DNA from: Euclidia mi
Lineage: Eukaryota > Arthropoda > Insecta > Lepidoptera > Erebidae
Direction of reading: 5' to 3'
NCBI GenBank assembly: GCA_944739405.2
Contig: OX123185.2
Span: forward strand, 9,049,840 to 9,113,839
DNA: 64,000 nt
The notes under the pieces were generated by a model, which saw nothing but the letters and a program-made list of their open reading frames with translations, searched no databases and was not told where the DNA came from. Shown here in pieces: positions 58,742 to 64,000 of this stretch. A program made the position numbers and the translations under genes. How positions within the stretch are numbered: the first letter of the stretch is position 1; each line of letters opens with the position of its first letter.

Positions 58742-58947
58742 TCTTAATATATAAAATCCTTGCGTTACTGACTGACTGACAGACACACTACAGCCAAAAC
58801 TATTGGGCGCAGGAAGCTGAAATTTGGCATCTACGTTCCTTGGGGACCGTAGGGGAGCACTAAGAAGGGATTTCCCGAAATTCCCACGGGATCGGCCAGA
58901 ACGGGTAAATTTAAAAAAATGCAGGCGTAGCTGCTGGCGTCCTCTAG
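58742..58947 (+). mobile_element. Short non-autonomous Helitron, copy 2
   Basis: Same TC start and CTAG end as 45077-45284, between A and T. Absent from the equivalent position in copy 1. Confidence 0.85.
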
Positions 58948-59635
58948 TATATAATAATAATAATAAGAAATACCTGGTGGGTATTGCCAAATGTACCTAC
59001 TACTCTCCTAGAAAGGATTTAATATATCCAAAGCTTGGTTAGTTAGTAATGACAGAATGCATTGAATCCAATTGGTTAACAGATAAATTAGGTCAGAGAA
59101 CAAAAGATCTACATTCGCAAAATGAAGGAGCATATTGTTTTCATTTCCCTGTTGCAGTTAGTACTAACTCTATCTAAAATTCTCTTTTACGTGAATATTA
59201 CTCATCTATATTTTACTACTATTACGAATTATATCAATATTATTCGATTTTCAATAATTAAAATATTAAACTTCTAAAAAATGAAGGGGTTCTCAATTCC
59301 GTTGTACATTTTCACGACGTTCCCTCAGAACTCGGAAATTAATTTGTTTTTTGTTTTGTTTGCAAGGAACATCTTTTTCCGTTTGGTGCCATTCAAGTTT
59401 TTAGAGTGATTGTTTTTATTTTGTTAAAATTGTTACTAAAGTGCTTACGGCCAGATTTTAGATCTTTCAGTTTTAATCAAATTACAGTAAAACCGTATTT
59501 TAATCGGTAAAAGGCGTATAATTTCAATGTGTAAGAATATCCTACCTAATTTCCAGCTGTGTTGATCTTGCAAACTAATTACTAACTTGGTTGTTTGTCT
59601 TGATCACACAGTGAATTTTAACTAGGCAGCCAAAC

Positions 59636-59784
59636 TTTATCATCGTCCCAGCGTTATCTCGGTTGCATCCATGACTTTCGACTTGAAGTTCAGGCTTCAC
59701 TTCCTAGTCTAAACAGTAAGGCTTTCCACAGAGCAATAGCCGTCTGACCTCCTCAATGTGAAGAGCCAAGCACTGTCTTACACG
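59636..59784 (-). repeat. SINE A 3' part (copy 2)
   Basis: Sister of 28345-28492, joined to the same 5S-type SINE. Confidence 0.65.
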
Positions 59785-60005
59785 GCAGCACTCATGGTCT
59801 GACTTAGCTTGCCAAATCGCAAAAAGTCGGCAAAGATAAGCAACGCTTGCACAGGTCGCCATTTGGATGGGCGACCACGCGTAACATTTACATCAGAGCA
59901 CCACCATGCTTAGGAGGGCACGTAAAGTTGTCGGTTTCGGCATTAATCTAAGAATCATTAGGCCATTTCTGGAAAATTTCGCCACCAGAGTTGGCCACAA
60001 GAAAC
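59785..60005 (+). repeat. 5S-derived SINE (copy 2)
   Basis: Sister of 28493-28712; box-C-like 'tttggatgggcgacc' is closer to 5S than in copy 1. Confidence 0.75.
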
Positions 60006-60547
60006 AAAACACTGCCAGCCATATCAGCATCTCGTTTGATAACAGACTAATTTAATGCACTTATTTAGAAGACACGTTTATTCTAATGACGTGTGGTACA
60101 TGTTGTAGCGTGTTCGTTCACAAAACGGAAGCGTCCGTATCCTTCGAGGTGCGGATGTTTGGCAAAGAGCCAGCAGCGCTGATTCCGGCCCGTCTCAGGT
60201 TATTGCGTTTTAAATGCACCGTTTTAGTATTAGTTGATAGTTGCCAGTTGATATTTGGTAGGCGATATTACGCTACATAAATGCATGGCGTTTTTAGTGC
60301 ACTGAGTGTTGTGAGCTCGATAATTTAAGCTTGTGTAAAAAAAATTAAGACAATCAAATAGTTTTACCAGAACTGGTTGTTGGCTGTGTCTATTATTTGA
60401 ATGTGGCTAATCACTTATGTGACAAAGGATTTCTTCCAATACCGTCTTCTTAAAAATGTAAATAACTACAACGAATACGTTCGCTCCGAGGATTTTAAAC
60501 ATATTTTATATTTTTAATTCATTTAACATCACAAAATTATGCTTGTC

Positions 60548-60600
60548 ACAAAAACGCATTCATACACAAAATATAATTTTGTGTATGAATGCGTTTTTGT
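60548..60600. repeat. Perfect 25-bp hairpin, copy 2 only
   Basis: The left arm 60548-60572 (starting ACAAAAACGCATTCATACAC) is exactly complementary to 60576-60600, loop ATA. Copy 1 (~29269) has the left arm only. Confidence 0.92.
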
Positions 60601-61669
60601 TTTTTGAAAACCTAAAAATGAAGTAATATTGTAGAGCGTATCTGAATAAAAATCCAATCTATAGCAACAATCCCCGAGAATATTTTACGAGCAGGAAGCA
60701 ATATTTCTATCAGTTTGTAAGCGTTCGACTACAAAAGTCAATGTGTTAGCACCTGCAACTACAAATTAATTGGCTATAACGGAGAAAATATTGTTGTTGG
60801 TGACAAACACGCTGAACCAAACTTCGAGCCAAAAAACCTTAACAAAATCTAGCTAAATTGAGGGTGCATTGCGGTCTTTGACATAATATATTTTCTAGCA
60901 ACTGTAAATAGTACAAGCTATGGTATTAAGGAAAACTTTTGTCCACCAGGCTATAAAAATCAGGAAATGGTGTAGTTAATGACTCCGAGAACGATTTGTC
61001 GCTGTCCGAATTCCCTTTCGGGTTTTAGTGCATCGGAGTAATATAATTTCTGTCTGTATTATTTTTAAGGGAACTTTGCAAAGCTTTTTATTGCGGCCAA
61101 GTAATAAAGATAAAGAACTGAAACAAATTTTCAGTAATTTTTGATGTTATATAATTAAGAACATGTATAGAAATTGCGAGACACAAGAGCAGCGATAAGC
61201 GATAGGTTTCACAACAAGACTTACACTAAATCATGTAATCAGTTTTGTAGTTACGAAATATGAAGCATAGTTCAAATTTTAAATGACACAATATTTATAA
61301 AGCTGATAGATGTGCAACATTCGTGAGAGGAAATGCCTCGGTTCCGAGCTTGACCGTTTGATAAAAAGAAATAAATCAGAATGGTTGCGCAGGCATGAGT
61401 TATACTGGCAACCAAGAATTTGATGATTACTCTGCCTCATATATCGGTTTTTCTTTTGGTTCCGTTGCACAAAATCTCTTGTTGCGGGCCTCAATCCACC
61501 AGGTTTCAAATTTAATAAATTGTATTTGGAGGTGGGTGGAGGAAGTATGTGCGATTTTCAAAAGATTCCGCCAGCACATTAGATGTGTTTCTAAGTGCCA
61601 GAGTCATACGAATCTACCTCAGTATGAAAATACAGGCACCATTCCGAGGGGATCCGATTCACTTAAAAA

Positions 61670-62120
61670 GGTCTAATGATTTTCCTCTCTCAGGAGGCAC
61701 AATTCAGGCGGCTAACCGATTCCACAGCCTGTTACTGGTCAAACGGCAAGTGGCCCTATTAGCTACAGCCGTACCGTAACACGGCTGATCGTCGTGTATT
61801 TACCAGCACCAGGATCTGCAATCGGGCACAACGGTGACGCTTCTACTTTTACCCCGCAGTTTCCTTGCTTTGAATTACTGCCTCCTGTTCCTGGCTCTTC
61901 GGCTCCAGACCATCGCTTGTGCCAATGTCCGAACAAGTAAAAGCGCATGCGAACCAGCAGCCACGACCAAGTCACGTCACTGCAGTCCTTAAGCAGTACG
62001 GTGCTCCACCCAGATACGAAGCGCTGTGTATTAACCATGGTGTGGTAGTCGCTGCAGCGATGTCAGTCAAGATTTCTGACAAAGACCAGCCGCTGACTGA
62101 ACATCTTGTAGTTTACTAAC
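61670..62120 (+). other. GC-rich block, possible decayed terminal exon (copy 2)
   Basis: Sister of 30666-31077 and 38462-38505. A 66-codon frame (61919-62119, MPMSEQVKAHANQQ...) ends in a stop, and AATAAA follows ~80 bases later. The upstream frame differs from that in copy 1. Unrecognised; low confidence as a gene. Confidence 0.3.
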
Positions 62121-63108
62121 TACTACTAACCGGGCGTCTTGAACAACACGGGCGTCTTGAACAAACAGTTATATATTTCTGAAATTGAATTATTTCGACT
62201 CGAATAAAAATATATTTTATGTATTTATTTTTGTTAAGTAAAAATACTTAACTGTAAAAGGGTGTAAAAGATAAGTGCCTTTTGAGATAACATATGCAAC
62301 ACGCACTGATTGATTTATTTTGCTAAAACATGATAATGAAATCAGTTGTTACAATAGCATATTATAGATCCACATGTTTTGCTGTTGAGGCAGCATGCAA
62401 AATTAACAAAGATATTTGATATAATTTACAAAACATTAGTAAAACCTTGTTTTATATGAAATGTCAAATACAAAATGTCACCATATTAATTTATCACACA
62501 AATTCATAGAAATACTCATAAGTATATACTTAATAATATATATTTTGTCTAGAATATCCAATATTTCAGTCAGCATTTAAATGTATCAATAAAATAAACT
62601 TTTAATGATAAACTGATCATGAGTCATCGATGAACCAATTTAAAATAAATCGCGTAATTTACGTACTTTATATTTATCGTATGGATTTATGTCATTGTGC
62701 TGAAATATATTTGTAATTAGCAGTCTAAGTGCTTGGCAACAGACGGCAACTAAAGTTGGAAGTTTGCCAAACGCACACCTCATGCGGCCTCAAAAATCTG
62801 ATACGGCTGCATTTTGTCATCGTCCTTTTTTCTTTTTACTGACAACAAACCGAGGAAGTTACAGTAGTGTCACATAAGTTTAGTTTAGGAATTACCAGCT
62901 CACAAATCTCAATCAATTTTATCCTTAGACCGTTGGCCAGGAATAAACAAAATATGACTTAAAACAATACAGTATTTTCTTTTAACATAATTTCTTTAAA
63001 TTATGCGTCCAATAATTCGAACCGTCAATAATAACCATTTCCTATGCAGCAAATGTACTATAGAAACGTAAACAGGTCAGGAGAGCATAAATTAACAACT
63101 AAATAATA

Positions 63109-63215
63109 ATAATAATATTCTACCACATTCACACAACACCATCTAGTCCCAAACTAAGCAGAAGCTTGTACTATGGGTACTAGATAATGGATAAACATAC
63201 ATATTATTAATAATA
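63109..63215 (-). repeat. (ATT)n-tailed LINE 3' end
   Basis: Minus-strand 'cttagtttgggactagatgg' and 'tgtgaatgtggtagaatatt' followed by ATT repeats; the same 3' end is at 51475-51600 on the plus strand. Confidence 0.6.
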
Positions 63216-63217
63216 AT

Positions 63218-64000
63218 AATAATCAAACCCCTCTGGGGCAGTCGTTATCTCATCATGAGACTAACGCAATCTCAGAGGGCAGAGTAACAGCTTTCAAACA
63301 TCACCTTTGTCTTGTGATATATATTACAGGATAGAAAGAAAGCTTACAAACCGCAGGGCAGCTTTGTGGCGAGCTGAATGTGTGTGGCCACACTGCGGTC
63401 CCGAATACTTCAGGGAGTCGGTCAGGGCCTCGTCTCCGGCTTGCCTTTACTGGCTGGTTGGAGTGGATTTCCAAGAGCGCCTGCAGGACTCTCAGCTTTG
63501 GCTTGCCTTAGTCGGCCGGCCAGAGGGAAGTCGCAAGAGCTATTAGCTCGAGGGTGGACGTGTCATTGTCAAGGGCGTAATTACGGGGAAACCCGCTCCG
63601 GGTCACGAGACCCGCGATGGCGAAAAACTGGTGCCGCACCGCTCTACACCCCTAGCCGCTCACACCGGTGTTGCCCTCTTGTTGCCTTTATGGTAGAGTT
63701 TGTTTGCCTTGGCGGCTATTTAGAGAGGGTCCATCTAGTGAGCTGGCAAGTCACCGTCTGCCCCTTTTCGACGTACTATAAGAGTACTTAGGGCAGACGC
63801 CGGCATTCATCCATAGTTTTCATCTAAACCTATCCATCAAACACCCATCCCAATAGCCCAGAGTAATTAGTTTCCATATAAGCAATAGGCCCTCACCTGC
63901 TGCGGCTAACCCGTGACTGTACTTAATAGTGCGGTGATGGAGGCGCCTCAGTAGGTGTTCCATTACATTCTAGATTAAAACTCTCAAAGGGCCTCTGCGC
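63218..64000 (+). other. GC-rich block, probably 5' part of a non-LTR retrotransposon cut by the window end
   Basis: Distinctly GC-rich compared with everything since 31 kb. Phrases such as 'ggcagacgccggcattcat', 'cggctaacccgtgactgtac' and 'agtgcggtgatggaggcgcc' are ones I recall from abundant lepidopteran non-LTR elements. A 137-codon frame (63378-63791) shows no domain I recognise. The rest of the element would lie past 64000. Confidence 0.35.

Larger units (their letters stand above)
47604..63110. repeat. Large duplicated segment, copy 2 (with insertions)
   Basis: Colinear with 21083-39600 outside later insertions (47987-48232, 48729-49430, 49788-50044, 50245-51590, 51691-56603, 58700-58970). 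It lacks the BEL element, the nested MITEs, the PLE, the 328-bp TIR element, the R retroposons and the LINE region of copy 1. The left homology edge falls at CTTAGAGAACAC, immediately at the point where BEL inserted in copy 1. Confidence 0.9.

Noticed and set aside
63378..63791. A 137-codon host gene at the right edge
   Set aside because: No recognisable domain; the phrases around it look like a repetitive non-LTR element.

Overview
This window reads as insect, most probably lepidopteran (moth or butterfly), nuclear DNA. It is AT-rich and holds no host protein-coding gene I can support. Nearly everything identifiable is transposable-element sequence: tRNA-derived SINEs ending in the 'caggcgtgagtcta' tail, a 5S-rRNA-derived SINE, non-LTR elements, a complete BEL/Pao element, Penelope-like (PLE) fragments, short Helitrons, a piggyBac derivative and other TIR elements. 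Family names rest on motifs and recall of lepidopteran repeats; no database was searched.

Layout. 0-13 kb: an intact LINE ORF1 at the left edge (minus strand), then old intergenic DNA with scattered SINE and MITE pieces and a fold-back PLE fragment (10.9-11.4 kb). 13.3-21.1 kb: one full-length BEL/Pao retrotransposon on the minus strand with two near-identical LTRs, a perfect 5-bp target duplication and a broken gag-pol; a 5S-derived SINE sits inside its 3' LTR. 21.1-39.6 kb and 47.6-63.1 kb: two diverged copies of one large duplicated segment. Most length differences between the copies are later insertions, so each copy gives an empty site for insertions in the other. Copy 1 carries nested MITEs, a PLE with a twin-priming-like inversion, a 328-bp TIR element, polyA retroposons and about 7.4 kb containing tandem repeats and a degenerate LINE. 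Copy 2 carries several SINEs, a jockey-like LINE tail, a 4.9-kb LTR element without coding capacity, and a short Helitron. 39.6-47.6 kb, between the copies: full-length SINEs with clear target duplications, an internally deleted piggyBac relative, and a solo BEL LTR containing a second copy of the same Helitron. 63.2 kb to the end: a GC-rich block that looks like the start of another non-LTR element cut by the window edge.

The genes do not work together as a pathway. The SINEs are non-autonomous and borrow LINE machinery; the LINE 3' end at 6.7 kb shows one likely partner. Absence of host genes, nested insertions and the large duplication fit a heterochromatic or W-chromosome-like region, which is inference.

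The most notable signals are: a 5S-derived SINE that shares a 39-nt central domain with a tRNA-derived SINE; repeated near-perfect hairpins present in one repeat copy but absent from its sister copy; a BEL element whose LTRs look young while its coding region is badly damaged; and an inverted PLE junction.
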